A DNA stretch of 64,000 bases, taken from the NCBI RefSeq assembly GCF_021390595.1, contig NZ_JAJEJR010000001.1:2542001-2606000 (forward strand), read 5' to 3'. Under the pieces are notes generated by a model that was not told the origin of the DNA, made no database searches, and saw nothing but the letters and a program-made list of their open reading frames with translations. The DNA is from Paraburkholderia sp. HP33-1. Lineage in GTDB: Bacteria > Pseudomonadota > Gammaproteobacteria > Burkholderiales > Burkholderiaceae. Position 1 is the stretch's first letter. Each line of letters starts with the position of its first letter. Positions 54,156 through 63,189 of the stretch are shown in pieces. The position numbers and the translations under genes are program-made.

Positions 54156-54295
54156 TCATTGGGGAGTAGCCGCCCCGCGGCACGTCCGCACCGCTTCGCC
54201 GGTGCGTCGCACGTGTGGCTCGCGGGGGCGCCTGTCAACAGACTTGGCCGTCACGGCCATGGCAGCCGCAGCCTCTGGCCTGGCGAGACCGATGA
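54156..54295 (+). promoter_or_regulatory. yybP-ykoY (manganese) riboswitch
   Basis: The aptamer consensus is clear: a TTGGGGAGTAGCC opening at 54159, the GCGCCTGTCAACA loop strand, GGCCATGGCAG in the central helix, and CTGGCGAGACC at 54280 closing. The P1 helix is TCATTGG (54156-54162) with CCGATGA (54289-54295), 7 bp with one U-G pair. yybP-ykoY aptamers bind Mn2+ (with Mg2+) and switch on Mn efflux genes. The downstream gene at 54373 is of the TMEM165/GDT1 family, a known partner. No clear intrinsic terminator lies between; GAGGAA (54357-54362) may be the Shine-Dalgarno that is controlled. Confidence 0.9.
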
Positions 54296-54372
54296 TCCAC
54301 ACGCGCCGCAACAGGGCCCGGCGCGTCGTGGGTCGTCGCTCGTTCATCTTCGGCCCGAGGAATCCATTCAAC

Positions 54373-54945
54373 GTGAATCAAGCTTTTCTCATTTCGACCG
54401 GCGCGGTCGCGCTCGCCGAGATCGGCGACAAGACGCAACTGCTGTCGCTCGTGTTGGCCGCGCGCTATCGCAAGCCCGTGCCGATCATTCTCGGCGTGCT
54501 CGTCGCGACGCTGGTCAATCACGCGGGCGCCGGCGCGCTCGGCGCGTGGCTCGGCTCGATGCTGACGCCGACCATCATGCGCTGGGCTCTGCCGGTGTCC
54601 TTCATCGGCATGGGTCTGTGGATTCTCGTGCCCGACAAGCTCGACGACGAGGAAGCCAACACGAACCGCACGCACTTCGGCGTGTTCGGCACGACGGTCG
54701 TGACGTTCTTCCTCGCGGAGATGGGCGACAAGACGCAGATCGCGACGGTCGCCCTCGCCGCGCGCTTTCACGATTTCTTCGGCGTGGTGGCCGGCACGAC
54801 GCTCGGCATGATGATCGCGAACGTGCCGGCGATCCTGCTCGGCGACCGCTTCGCGCATCGTCTGCCGACGAAGCTCGTGCACGGCATTGCCGCGGTGATG
54901 TTCGTCGTGCTCGGCGCGATGGCGTTGTTCGGGGCCGGGGTCTGA
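54373..54945 (+). CDS. TMEM165/GDT1 (UPF0016, MneA-like) manganese/cation exporter
   Basis: The 190-residue inner-membrane protein has about six helices and the duplicated family motif E-x-G-D-K-T: EIGDKTQ at 16-22 and EMGDKTQ at 116-122. These acidic residues bind the cation. Bacterial members (for example MneA of Vibrio) export Mn2+; the eukaryotic homologues transport Ca2+/Mn2+. The start is GTG 54373 (VNQAFLISTG), 10 nt after GAGGAA. The longer open frame from 54202 lies inside the riboswitch and is rejected. Control by the upstream Mn riboswitch supports the Mn assignment. Confidence 0.92.
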   Translation: MNQAFLISTGAVALAEIGDKTQLLSLVLAARYRKPVPIILGVLVATLVNHAGAGALGAWLGSMLTPTIMRWALPVSFIGMGLWILVPDKLDDEEANTNRTHFGVFGTTVVTFFLAEMGDKTQIATVALAARFHDFFGVVAGTTLGMMIANVPAILLGDRFAHRLPTKLVHGIAAVMFVVLGAMALFGAGV

Positions 54946-54946
54946 C

Positions 54947-55636
54947 CTACTGCGCGGCTTTCGGCGCCGACGCCGCGGCCGCGGGCGGCACAGCCGCCGG
55001 CAACGACACTTCGTTCACGGCCGCACCACCGCCCGCCGGGATCTTGACGGTATGCACGGCGCCGTTGGCAAGCGGGAAGTCAGCGAGCGCGCTACGCGCC
55101 AGATAAGGCATCGCCCGCACCAGCGACGACTCTTCGCCAAAATTGCGCGCCGTCACGTTGTAGACCTCCCGGCCGCTCGCACGCTCGGTGATCCGGATGC
55201 CGAGCAGATGCGTGAACACCGGGTAACTCTCGTTCACATAGGTCGCCGGGTACGGCCCCCACGGTCCCCACGGATCGAACGGCCGCCCCCAGTAAGGACC
55301 GGGCCACGGGTTGTAATAGACCGGCTGCGCGACGGTCACAATGTCCGAGCTGATGCCGTACGCGAGCTCGATCAGATAGCGCGCGTCATAGTGAGCAACT
55401 TCGCGGAACGAGTGCACGGCGAGCTCGTTCGCGACGATCCGCTCGTACGCGCTCAGTTCGAGATTGTTCTTCTGATCTTCGTGCCGCGTGAACGCGTAGG
55501 TGCGGGTGGCGTCGCTGCCGGTCCAGTCCGAGAACGCCGTGACCTGGGTCGTCACGTAGGTCGTGCAGCCGGACAGCAGCACGCTCAGCGCGGCGAACAA
55601 CAGCGCGACGCGGCGGGTCCATCGATCGATGTTCAT
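54947..55636 (-). CDS. DUF4136-type lipoprotein
   Basis: The 229-residue lipoprotein has the lipobox LLSGC at residues 20-24 (LSVLLSGCTTYVTT). The body is typical of DUF4136 (FREVAHYDARYLIELAYGIS), with a Trp/Pro/Gly-rich middle (NPWPGPYWGRPFDPWGPWGP) and an Ala/Pro-rich tail. The function is unknown. It is convergent with the cation exporter, with one nt between the stop codons. Confidence 0.85.
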   Translation of the reverse strand: MNIDRWTRRVALLFAALSVLLSGCTTYVTTQVTAFSDWTGSDATRTYAFTRHEDQKNNLELSAYERIVANELAVHSFREVAHYDARYLIELAYGISSDIVTVAQPVYYNPWPGPYWGRPFDPWGPWGPYPATYVNESYPVFTHLLGIRITERASGREVYNVTARNFGEESSLVRAMPYLARSALADFPLANGAVHTVKIPAGGGAAVNEVSLPAAVPPAAAASAPKAAQ

Positions 55637-55830
55637 GGTCTGCCTCGTGTTGCCTCTCTAGTACTGTAGTTAAAACCGTGGATGGGGCGCGACTATTCCG
55701 TGCTTTTGGCCGAAACTCGCCCCGGCTTCCTGCCGCACGATTGCCCGAGGCTTTGTACAATGAGTCGACCAAGCCCGGCTCATGCGCCATTTGCGCGCCT
55801 GACCGCTCGAATACACCACCACAGAACGCC

Positions 55831-58527
55831 ATGGCCGATACCGCAACGCCCAATGTGATCCGCCGCGCCGATTACGCGCCGCCCGCCTTCCTGATCGACA
55901 CCGTCGCTTTGGAGTTCGATCTGGTCCCCGAACGCACGGTCGTCAGGAATACGATGCGTGTGCGCCGCAACCCGGATGCGTCGCACGCCGCGCATCTCGA
56001 ACTGATGGGCGAGCAGCTCGAGTTCGTCAGCGCCGGCATCGACGGCAAGCCGTTTCCGAACGCGCACCCTCACGAGCACGGCCTGCTGCTCGACGACGTG
56101 CCGGACAGCTTCGAGCTCACGCTCACGAGCATCTGCAATCCCGCGGAAAACACCACGCTGTCCGGGCTGTATGTATCGAGCGGCAACTTCTTCACGCAGT
56201 GCGAGGCCGAGGGCTTTCGCCGCATCACCTACTTCCTCGACCGCCCCGACGTGATGGCGAGCTTCACGGTCACGCTGCGCGCGAGCAAGGCCGACTATCC
56301 CGTGCTGCTGTCGAATGGCAATCTGCTCGAAGAAGGCGACTTGCCCGACGGGCGCCATTTCGCGCGCTGGGAAGATCCGTTCAGGAAGCCGAGCTATCTG
56401 TTCGCGCTCGTCGCGGGCAAGCTCGTCGCGCTCGAAGAACGCGTGAAGACCGGCTCGGGCAAGGAGAAACTGCTGCAAGTATGGGTCGAGCCGCACGATC
56501 TCGACAAGACCCGTCACGCGATGGATTCGCTGATCCACTCGATCCGCTGGGACGAAGAGCGCTTCGGGCTCGAGCTCGATCTGGACCGCTTCATGATCGT
56601 CGCGGTCAGCGACTTCAACATGGGCGCGATGGAGAACAAGGGGCTCAACATCTTCAACACGAAGTACGTGCTCGCGAACCCCGAAACGGCCACCGACACG
56701 GACTTCGCGAACATCGAGGCAGTGGTCGGCCACGAGTACTTCCACAACTGGACCGGCAACCGCGTGACCTGCCGCGACTGGTTCCAGCTGAGCCTGAAGG
56801 AAGGCCTGACGGTGTTCCGCGACCAGGAGTTTTCGGCCGACATGACGGGGGGCGCCACCGACGAAGCCGCGCGCGCCACCAAGCGCATCGAGGACGTGCG
56901 CGTGCTGCGCCAGATGCAGTTCGCCGAGGACGCCGGTCCGATGGCGCATCCGGTGCGCCCTGAGAGTTACGTCGAGATCAACAACTTTTACACGATGACC
57001 GTCTACGAGAAAGGCTCGGAAGTCGTGCGGATGTACCAGACGCTGTTCGGCCGCGACGGCTTCCGCAAGGGCATGGACCTGTACTTCAAGCGTCACGACG
57101 GCCAGGCAGTGACCTGCGACGACTTCCGTCACGCGCTCGCCGACGCGAACGGCCGCGACCTCGCGCAGTTCGAGCGCTGGTACAGCCAGGCCGGCACGCC
57201 GCGCGTGTCGGTGCGCACCCGCTACGACGCCGCGCAGCGGCGCTACAGCGTGACGCTGCGCCAGGGCTACGGCGAGACCGCGCCAGCGGCGCGCGAAACG
57301 CAGAAGGGACCGCTGCTGATTCCGTTCGCGATCGGCCTGATCGGCAAGGACGGCCGAGATCTGCCGCTGCAACTCGATGGCGAGGCGAAGGCGTCGGAGT
57401 CGACCACGCGCGTGCTCGAGTTCACGCAGACCGAGCAGACCTTCACGTTCGTCAATGTCGCGCAGGAACCCCTGCCGTCGCTGCTGCGCAATTTCTCGGC
57501 GCCGGTGATCGTCGAGTACGACTACACGGCCGAACAGCTTGCGTTCCTGCTCGCGCACGACAGCGATCCGTTCAACCGCTGGGAAGCCGGCCAGCGGCTG
57601 GCGACGCGCGAACTGCTCGCGCTCGCCGCGCGCGCGGCCACGGGCGCGGCGCTGCAGTTCGACGACTCGGTGGTCGCCGCGTTCGCGCGCGTACTGACCG
57701 ACGAGACGCTGTCGCCGGCATTCCGCGAACTCGCGCTGATGCTGCCGTCCGAGGCCTATCTGGCCGAGCAGATGGCCGAGTCGAATCCGGCGGCGGTCCA
57801 CACGGCACGGCAGTTCGTGCGCAAGCGCCTCGCCAATGCGCTGCGTGACGACTGGCTCAGGGTCTACGAGCAGCATCGCACACCGGGCGCCTATGAGGCG
57901 ACGCCCGAGGCCGCCGGTCATCGCGCGTTGAAGAATCTCGCGCTGTCGTATCTGACCGAGCTCGACGATGCCGCGGACGCCGTGCGTCTCGCGGCCGCGC
58001 AATATGAAGCCGCGGACAACATGACCGACCGTGCGGCCGCGCTGTCGGCGCTGCTCAGCGCGGCCGCGCCGCAAGGCGGCAGCCCCGAGGCGCAGCACGC
58101 GCTCGACGACTTCTATCGGCGCTTCGAGAAGGAGCCGCTCGTCATCGACAAGTGGTTCGCGTTGCAGGCGATGCAGCGCGGCAGCGCGCAGCATCCGGTG
58201 ATCGACACGGTACGCATGCTGATGAGGCATCCGGCCTTCAACCTGAAGAACCCGAACCGCGCGCGTTCGCTGATTTTCAGCTTCTGCGCGGCGAACCCCG
58301 CGCAGTTCCACGCGGAAGACGGCTCCGGTTACGCGTTCTGGGCCGAACAGGTGATCGCGCTCGACGCGCTCAATCCGCAGGTCGCGGCGCGCCTCGCGCG
58401 CTCGCTCGAACTGTGGCGCCGCTTTACGCCGGCGCTGCGCGACAGCATGCGCGCGGCGCTCGAGAAAGTGGCCGCACAGGTCAAGTCTCGCGACGTGCGC
58501 GAAATCGTCGAGAAGGCGTTGGCGTGA
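55831..58527 (+). CDS. pepN: Aminopeptidase N
   Basis: The 898-residue M1 zinc metalloaminopeptidase removes N-terminal residues from peptides in the cytoplasm. The exopeptidase motif GAMEN is at 265-269. The zinc site is HEYFH (His301, Glu302, His305) with Glu324 in LKEGLTVF. The length fits the bacterial PepN type (about 870-900). ATG 55831 is chosen; the frame is open to 55678 without family sequence. A strong terminator at 58557 follows. It is divergent from the DUF4136 lipoprotein. Confidence 0.96.
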   Translation: MADTATPNVIRRADYAPPAFLIDTVALEFDLVPERTVVRNTMRVRRNPDASHAAHLELMGEQLEFVSAGIDGKPFPNAHPHEHGLLLDDVPDSFELTLTSICNPAENTTLSGLYVSSGNFFTQCEAEGFRRITYFLDRPDVMASFTVTLRASKADYPVLLSNGNLLEEGDLPDGRHFARWEDPFRKPSYLFALVAGKLVALEERVKTGSGKEKLLQVWVEPHDLDKTRHAMDSLIHSIRWDEERFGLELDLDRFMIVAVSDFNMGAMENKGLNIFNTKYVLANPETATDTDFANIEAVVGHEYFHNWTGNRVTCRDWFQLSLKEGLTVFRDQEFSADMTGGATDEAARATKRIEDVRVLRQMQFAEDAGPMAHPVRPESYVEINNFYTMTVYEKGSEVVRMYQTLFGRDGFRKGMDLYFKRHDGQAVTCDDFRHALADANGRDLAQFERWYSQAGTPRVSVRTRYDAAQRRYSVTLRQGYGETAPAARETQKGPLLIPFAIGLIGKDGRDLPLQLDGEAKASESTTRVLEFTQTEQTFTFVNVAQEPLPSLLRNFSAPVIVEYDYTAEQLAFLLAHDSDPFNRWEAGQRLATRELLALAARAATGAALQFDDSVVAAFARVLTDETLSPAFRELALMLPSEAYLAEQMAESNPAAVHTARQFVRKRLANALRDDWLRVYEQHRTPGAYEATPEAAGHRALKNLALSYLTELDDAADAVRLAAAQYEAADNMTDRAAALSALLSAAAPQGGSPEAQHALDDFYRRFEKEPLVIDKWFALQAMQRGSAQHPVIDTVRMLMRHPAFNLKNPNRARSLIFSFCAANPAQFHAEDGSGYAFWAEQVIALDALNPQVAARLARSLELWRRFTPALRDSMRAALEKVAAQVKSRDVREIVEKALA

Positions 58528-58556
58528 TGCCTCGCTGAGTTCTCGAGTCGCATCGG

Positions 58557-58585
58557 AAAGCCGGCACGCGTTGCCGGCTTTTTTT
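58557..58585 (+). terminator. Intrinsic terminator after pepN
   Basis: AAAGCCGGCA (58557-58566) pairs with TGCCGGCTTT (58572-58581) around CGCGT and continues into a run of T (to 58585). It lies 30 nt beyond the stop codon. Confidence 0.93.
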
Positions 58586-58687
58586 CGTTTACAGGCTGCG
58601 TTCGCGTGGTCGCGTCGTGCCGTTAGCCATTTGGCCGACTGTTCATCGGACGTCGCCGGGAAGAAAGTATACGCACATGCTTAACGG

Positions 58688-58714
58688 TTTACATTTAACG
58701 CATCACGTTATACT
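58688..58714 (+). promoter_or_regulatory. Promoter and likely operator of the higBA-type module
   Basis: TTTACA (58688-58693) and TATACT (58709-58714) form a -35/-10 pair with a short 15-bp spacer. Within it TAACG (58696-58700) and CGTTA (58706-58710) form an inverted repeat with a 5-nt centre, placed where a HigA antitoxin would block RNA polymerase. The GTG start of the toxin lies just downstream, so the leader is short or absent. Confidence 0.6.
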
Positions 58715-58719
58715 ATTCG

Positions 58720-59001
58720 GTGATCACGACATTCGCAGACAAGGCCACCGCAAGAATTTTCCAGGGCAGGTTCGTGCATACGTTACCGCACGCAATCCAG
58801 GCGATTGCGCATCGCAAGTTTCTGATGATCGACGCCGCACGCTCCATTGCGAATTTGCACGCGCCGGCCGGCAACCGGCTCGAAGCCTTGCAGGGCCAGC
58901 GCAGCGGGCAATGGAGTATCCGCATCAATGCGCAGTGGCGCATCTGTTTTCATTTCGTCGGCGAGGACGCGTTGAATGTCGAGATCGTCGACTATCACTG
59001 A
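58720..59001 (+). CDS. HigB-type toxin (RelE/ParE superfamily)
   Basis: The 93-residue protein starts at GTG 58720 (MITTFADKATARIFQGRFVH) and matches HigB: FADKATARIF near the N-terminus, a central AARSIANLHAPAGNRLEALQ, and GQWSIRINAQWRICFHF with the basic residues of the RelE-like ribonuclease fold. HigB cuts mRNA at the ribosome. It is followed after 16 nt by the HTH antitoxin, the usual toxin-first order of higBA. The module sits between pepN and fbp, and homologues are likely to differ in location between strains. Confidence 0.88.
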   Translation: MITTFADKATARIFQGRFVHTLPHAIQAIAHRKFLMIDAARSIANLHAPAGNRLEALQGQRSGQWSIRINAQWRICFHFVGEDALNVEIVDYH

Positions 59002-59017
59002 CTATTGGGAGACCGAC

Positions 59018-59470
59018 ATGGTCATCAAACGCTCCGCGCTGAAGAGCGTCGATTACTCGGACATCGACACCGGCGAGGCCATTGCCGAGATCCATCCGGG
59101 CGAAGTTCTGCGCAGCGAGTTTCTCGAGCCGCTCGGCATGTCCGTCAACGCACTCGCGCTTGCGCTGCGGGTGCCGGCGCCGCGCATCAACGACGTCGTG
59201 CGCGGCCGCCGCGCGATCTCCGCCGACACTGCGCTGCGGCTCGAGCGCTACTTCGGCGCCAGTGCGCAGTTCTGGCTCAACCTGCAAATTGCCTACGACC
59301 TGCGCGTCGCGGTTGCCGCCGCCGGCGAGCAGATCGAACGGGAAATCGAGCCGATGCCTCGCGCCGAGCGCCCGAAACTGCCGAGCGTGCCCGCCGGGCA
59401 CGCTCGGGCCGCGGCGCTCGCAGCCAGTGTCAGCGGCACCGTCTCGGCCAAGGCGAGCCGCAAGACCTGA
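59018..59470 (+). CDS. HigA-type antitoxin (XRE HTH)
   Basis: The 150-residue protein has a helix-turn-helix at about 35-75: EFLEPLGMSVNALALALRVP and INDVVRGRRAISADTALRLE. The wording of EIHPGEVLRSEFLEPLGM is typical of the HigA (VapI/PF01381) family. It neutralises HigB and represses the module. ATG 59018 has GGGAGA 5 nt upstream. The C-terminal ~45 residues are Ala/Arg/Pro-rich and longer than in most HigA proteins (about 100 residues), possibly disordered. fbp follows after 85 nt. Confidence 0.9.
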   Translation: MVIKRSALKSVDYSDIDTGEAIAEIHPGEVLRSEFLEPLGMSVNALALALRVPAPRINDVVRGRRAISADTALRLERYFGASAQFWLNLQIAYDLRVAVAAAGEQIEREIEPMPRAERPKLPSVPAGHARAAALAASVSGTVSAKASRKT

Positions 59471-59555
59471 ACGCGGCCGCACCACCAAAAGCACGGAGCC
59501 GACACAACGAGCGGGTAAAATCTCGGCATTCTTCTAGCCTTCCCGGAGTACAACA

Positions 59556-60572
<1,017 letters not shown>

Positions 60573-60601
60573 TCTCGAAATAAAAAAATGCACCGAGGGA
60601 C

Positions 60602-60631
60602 TTGCCAAGCCACTGAAGTAATCCCTATAAT
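60602..60631 (+). promoter_or_regulatory. Promoter of tRNA-Thr
   Basis: TTGCCA (60602-60607) and a perfect TATAAT (60626-60631) stand 18 bp apart, giving a transcription start about 60638, a few nt before the mature tRNA at 60647. It is the best sigma-70-type promoter seen in the window. Confidence 0.8.
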
Positions 60632-60646
60632 CTCGTTTCTCCTGAT

Positions 60647-60722
60647 GCCGGAATAGCTCAGACGGTAGAGCAGCGCATTCGTAATGCGAAGGTCGGGGGT
60701 TCGATTCCTCTTTCCGGCACCA
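60647..60722 (+). tRNA. tRNA-Thr (anticodon CGT)
   Basis: The 76-nt tRNA has acceptor GCCGGAA paired with TTCCGGC, discriminator A and an encoded CCA (60720-60722). The anticodon loop TTCGTAA has CGT at 60680-60682, which reads ACG. The T arm GGGGGTTCGATTCCTC and D arm are normal. The pair at the top of the anticodon stem is G-A, the arrangement also found in E. coli thrW. It sits downstream of fbp with its own promoter and terminator. Confidence 0.97.
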
Positions 60723-60735
60723 ACAAGTTTCAAGC

Positions 60736-60766
60736 AAAAAGCCCAGTCCTCGTGACTGGGCTTTTT
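60736..60766 (+). terminator. Intrinsic terminator after tRNA-Thr
   Basis: AAAAAGCCCAGTC (60736-60748) pairs with GACTGGGCTTTTT (60754-60766) around CTCGT, a 13-bp stem with a T-run, 14 nt after the CCA end. It may also terminate transcription from the other side. Confidence 0.94.
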
Positions 60767-60785
60767 GCTTTGCAGCGCCGATCCG

Positions 60786-61099
60786 GAAGTGCGGCGCCGC
60801 AGGTGTCGCCTGCGCCTCCGCCGCCCTGTCGCACCATGTCTGTGCCTTCGCGACGATTGGGCTCTGCGGAACATGCAGCTTTCTGACGAACTGATTGCAG
60901 GCGATCTGCAGAATCGGGGGAATCAGACAGATCGAAAACGAAATCTCGCCGAGAAACACCGCGACACGATTGCCGAACAGCGCTTTATCGATCACGTTGC
61001 CATGAGTGGGAGCACCCCGTCGTTGTCGGCTAAGTGATGAACGATCGCGAGCAACGCCGCGAACGCACGTAGTCCAGTCAGGCTGTCGATCGTTCTCAT
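60786..61099 (-). pseudogene. Decayed acyltransferase-3 (OafA-type) gene
   Basis: On the minus strand the start MRTIDSLTGLRAFAALLAIV followed by HHLADNDG matches the N-terminus of acyltransferase-3 membrane acyltransferases (sugar O-acetylation). After about 36 residues the frame ends (stop at 60992-60994). Only about 70 residues in another frame continue with the C-terminal signature LFGNRVAVFLGEISFSICLI and PPILQIACNQFV. Family members are about 350 residues long, so most of the middle is missing and the ends are joined out of frame. It lies next to tRNA-Thr, a common insertion region. Function is lost. Confidence 0.7.
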
Positions 61100-61249
61100 T
61101 GAATTCCCCGAGGCGTTCATCGACGTGAGCACGACGCGGCGCCATGAAAAACAGGTTCGGCCGCGCGGTTGCTTCGCGCCAGTAAGAGCCGTTTGCGACC
61201 AACGTCGCACCCGAACCGGCGCGACGTCGAAATTCAATGCATGTCCAGC

Positions 61250-61450
61250 CTAGTCGGGAAAGCGAAGCGGGTCGTACGGCCGTGGCGTTGCGAGATTGCG
61301 TGCGATGACATCATCGGCCTGCGCGGTCGGCTGTTGGTGCGGCACGCCGAAGGCGGCGATCGCTTGCGCAGGCGCCGACGCGAACCACAAGATCCTGCCG
61401 GCGCATTCGATGCCAACCTGACGTCCACCCCAGTAGACAGCGTTTTCCAT
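61250..61450 (-). CDS. Short protein of unknown function
   Basis: The 66-residue gene starts at ATG 61450 with a strong GGGGAGG five nt upstream, which is the main reason to call it. The sequence (MENAVYWGGRQVGIECAGRI, then LWFASAPAQAIAAFGV) is not low complexity and looks like a folded small domain. There is no signal peptide or membrane helix. No family is recognised. It lies beside the acyltransferase remnant on the same strand. Confidence 0.6.
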   Translation of the reverse strand: MENAVYWGGRQVGIECAGRILWFASAPAQAIAAFGVPHQQPTAQADDVIARNLATPRPYDPLRFPD

Positions 61451-62117
61451 CGCGACCTCCCCTGAACACGAAGACTGCCATCATCCGCGCCGTCCACTGC
61501 ACGTCCGTCTGCCAGCGCACGCCGGGCGATCGATAACCGCTTCAATCATAGGTGGTCCGGCGCGCGGCACCTGTTTCTGGCACAGAACGACGTCGTCCTG
61601 TCATAGCAATGCCGCAATGAGTTTGCCAGACAACGGTCAGTCCGTTAATTAACGACCAAATTCTTTAAATAGTGTTTATCGCGGTCAACGCGACGCGAAA
61701 TACGCCGTTTACAAAGAATCAGGCCCGAGCTAATGCAATCAGCAAATTACGAACGTTCAGTTCAAAAAATAGAAAATCGTGCCGATGCGGCGACGCACAA
61801 GATTGTCACGCTTTATTCATGTAAAGGCGTTAAGTGCGACGCAACGACAACAACGACCGATCGTGCTCAAACCCAGTCGGGGCAAGGCGCGGAGGCAACG
61901 GTGGAAGGAGCGGGACAGAGATGATTTCGCGCCGGCAATTAAGAGGATCAAGGCGGATCACGAAGCCGAGGCGATAGTCAGACGATAAATTTTATTCAAT
62001 CCCTCTGCTGATGTGTCGGCTTGTGCCGTTAAAGCAACAGAGTGTGTATGACTCTCATCGGACACTGGTGCGATGCGGGGAACGAGGTCGATAATTGGTT
62101 CGCAAAGGAGAAAGATC
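61451..62117. other. AT-richer intergenic stretch without called genes
   Basis: About 670 bp of less G+C-rich sequence. It contains a perfect 12-bp palindrome CGTTAATTAACG (61643-61654). The open frames of 63 and 69 codons at about 61733-61988 have no Shine-Dalgarno and no recognisable sequence, and I do not call them. Promoters for the two flanking short genes must lie at the ends. Confidence 0.45.
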
Positions 62118-62267
62118 ATGGACGCCAAACCACCGAAGATTCCGACCCCGGACAAGGTTTTTTACCCGGATCCGGAACCTGTGGCCGTCGAGTTTCTGGG
62201 AGCCGAGCTGCCCGAGCATGTTCGCGCTTTCTTCGACGAACAACGCAAGTCGTGCGATCCGAAATAA
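62118..62267 (+). CDS. Short protein of unknown function
   Basis: The 49-residue protein begins at ATG 62118 with AAGGAG about 7 nt upstream. It is acidic and Pro-rich at the start (MDAKPPKIPTPDKVFYPDPE), then has a short helix ELPEHVRAFFDEQRKSC. The ribosome site and non-random sequence support a real gene; no family or function is recognised. The next 286 nt up to 62553 show no feature that I can support. Confidence 0.6.
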   Translation: MDAKPPKIPTPDKVFYPDPEPVAVEFLGAELPEHVRAFFDEQRKSCDPK

Positions 62268-62553
62268 CGGGGCACTGGCGCGGCGCAGCATTCGCGCTCG
62301 TTAAGTTCACGCGCAGCGCATGCTCGCGCCCACATTACACGCCGGACGCTTTCGTCTTGATGGCGGATCAGTTCGCCTGATCAAGGCAGCAACGCTGGGC
62401 CATGCGGCTCGAACGTGCGAATGCGCGCACCTCTCTCGCTCCGACCTTCCCCCTCCTGACAACCCGCGTTAATCGGCCCAATACGCGCCGTTTGCCGGGC
62501 ATCATTTATTCTTCTGGTTTTTCCATCAGCGGCCGCCCGGCCATGTTCGCCTC

Positions 62554-63150
62554 ATGAATCGTTTGCATCGCTTTGGCGCGTCATGCGCACTCACCATAGC
62601 CGCCGCGTTCGCCCTCGCGCCCGCACCAGCGCTCGCCGATGGCGACGACACCGCGCTCACCAACCTGATCGCCCTGGTTTCCCAGCGCCTTGCGCTCGCG
62701 GAGCCAGTCGCGCGCTGGAAGTGGGCGAACCACCAGGCGATCACCGATACGCCGCGAGAAAACGCGCTGCTTGCCGACGTGGAAAAGCGCGCCGCGGCGG
62801 CAAACGTCGACCCGGCTTTCGCCCGTGCGTTCTTCCGGGATCAGATCGATGCAAGCAAGGACGTGCAGAACGCACTCTTCGAGAACTGGCGCCGCACCCA
62901 GCCACCGCAGGGACCCGCACCCGATCTCGCGACAAGCACGCGACCGCAGCTCGACAGGCTGACGCAATCGCTGGTGACGGGTCTCGCGCGCGTGCAGCCG
63001 CTGCGCGCGGCGGACGATTGTCCGTCGCGCGTCGCGCAATCGCTGGCTAACTGGAAGGCGCTGACGCGCTATGACTCTGCGCATTCGAGCGCGTTGACGC
63101 GCGCGCTCGGTCACGTGTGCGAGACGGGTGGCGTCGGCGCGACCGGCTGA
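62554..63150 (+). CDS. Secreted chorismate mutase (AroQ-gamma type)
   Basis: The 198-residue protein has a signal peptide (cleavage near ALAPAPALAD, residue 29). The helical core LIALVSQRLALAEPVARWKW, RENALLADVEKRAAAANVDP and FARAFFRDQIDASKDVQNAL is the pattern of exported AroQ chorismate mutases, which turn chorismate into prephenate in the periplasm. The two Cys in the C-terminal half (DDCPSR and HVCETG) could form a disulfide as in other gamma-type mutases. The role of an exported mutase is unclear (salvage or virulence). It is convergent with the exonuclease gene. Confidence 0.87.
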   Translation: MNRLHRFGASCALTIAAAFALAPAPALADGDDTALTNLIALVSQRLALAEPVARWKWANHQAITDTPRENALLADVEKRAAAANVDPAFARAFFRDQIDASKDVQNALFENWRRTQPPQGPAPDLATSTRPQLDRLTQSLVTGLARVQPLRAADDCPSRVAQSLANWKALTRYDSAHSSALTRALGHVCETGGVGATG

Positions 63151-63189
63151 TTTCCGCAGCGCCACGGCGCATGCACGCCTCCACAAGGG

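Noticed and set aside
54202..54372. N-terminal extension of the TMEM165-family frame
   Set aside because: This stretch is the riboswitch and leader; the GTG at 54373 gives the normal family N-terminus.
61733..61988. Two overlapping frames of 63 and 69 codons
   Set aside because: Neither has a Shine-Dalgarno or recognisable sequence; they overlap each other and lie in AT-richer DNA where short frames occur by chance.
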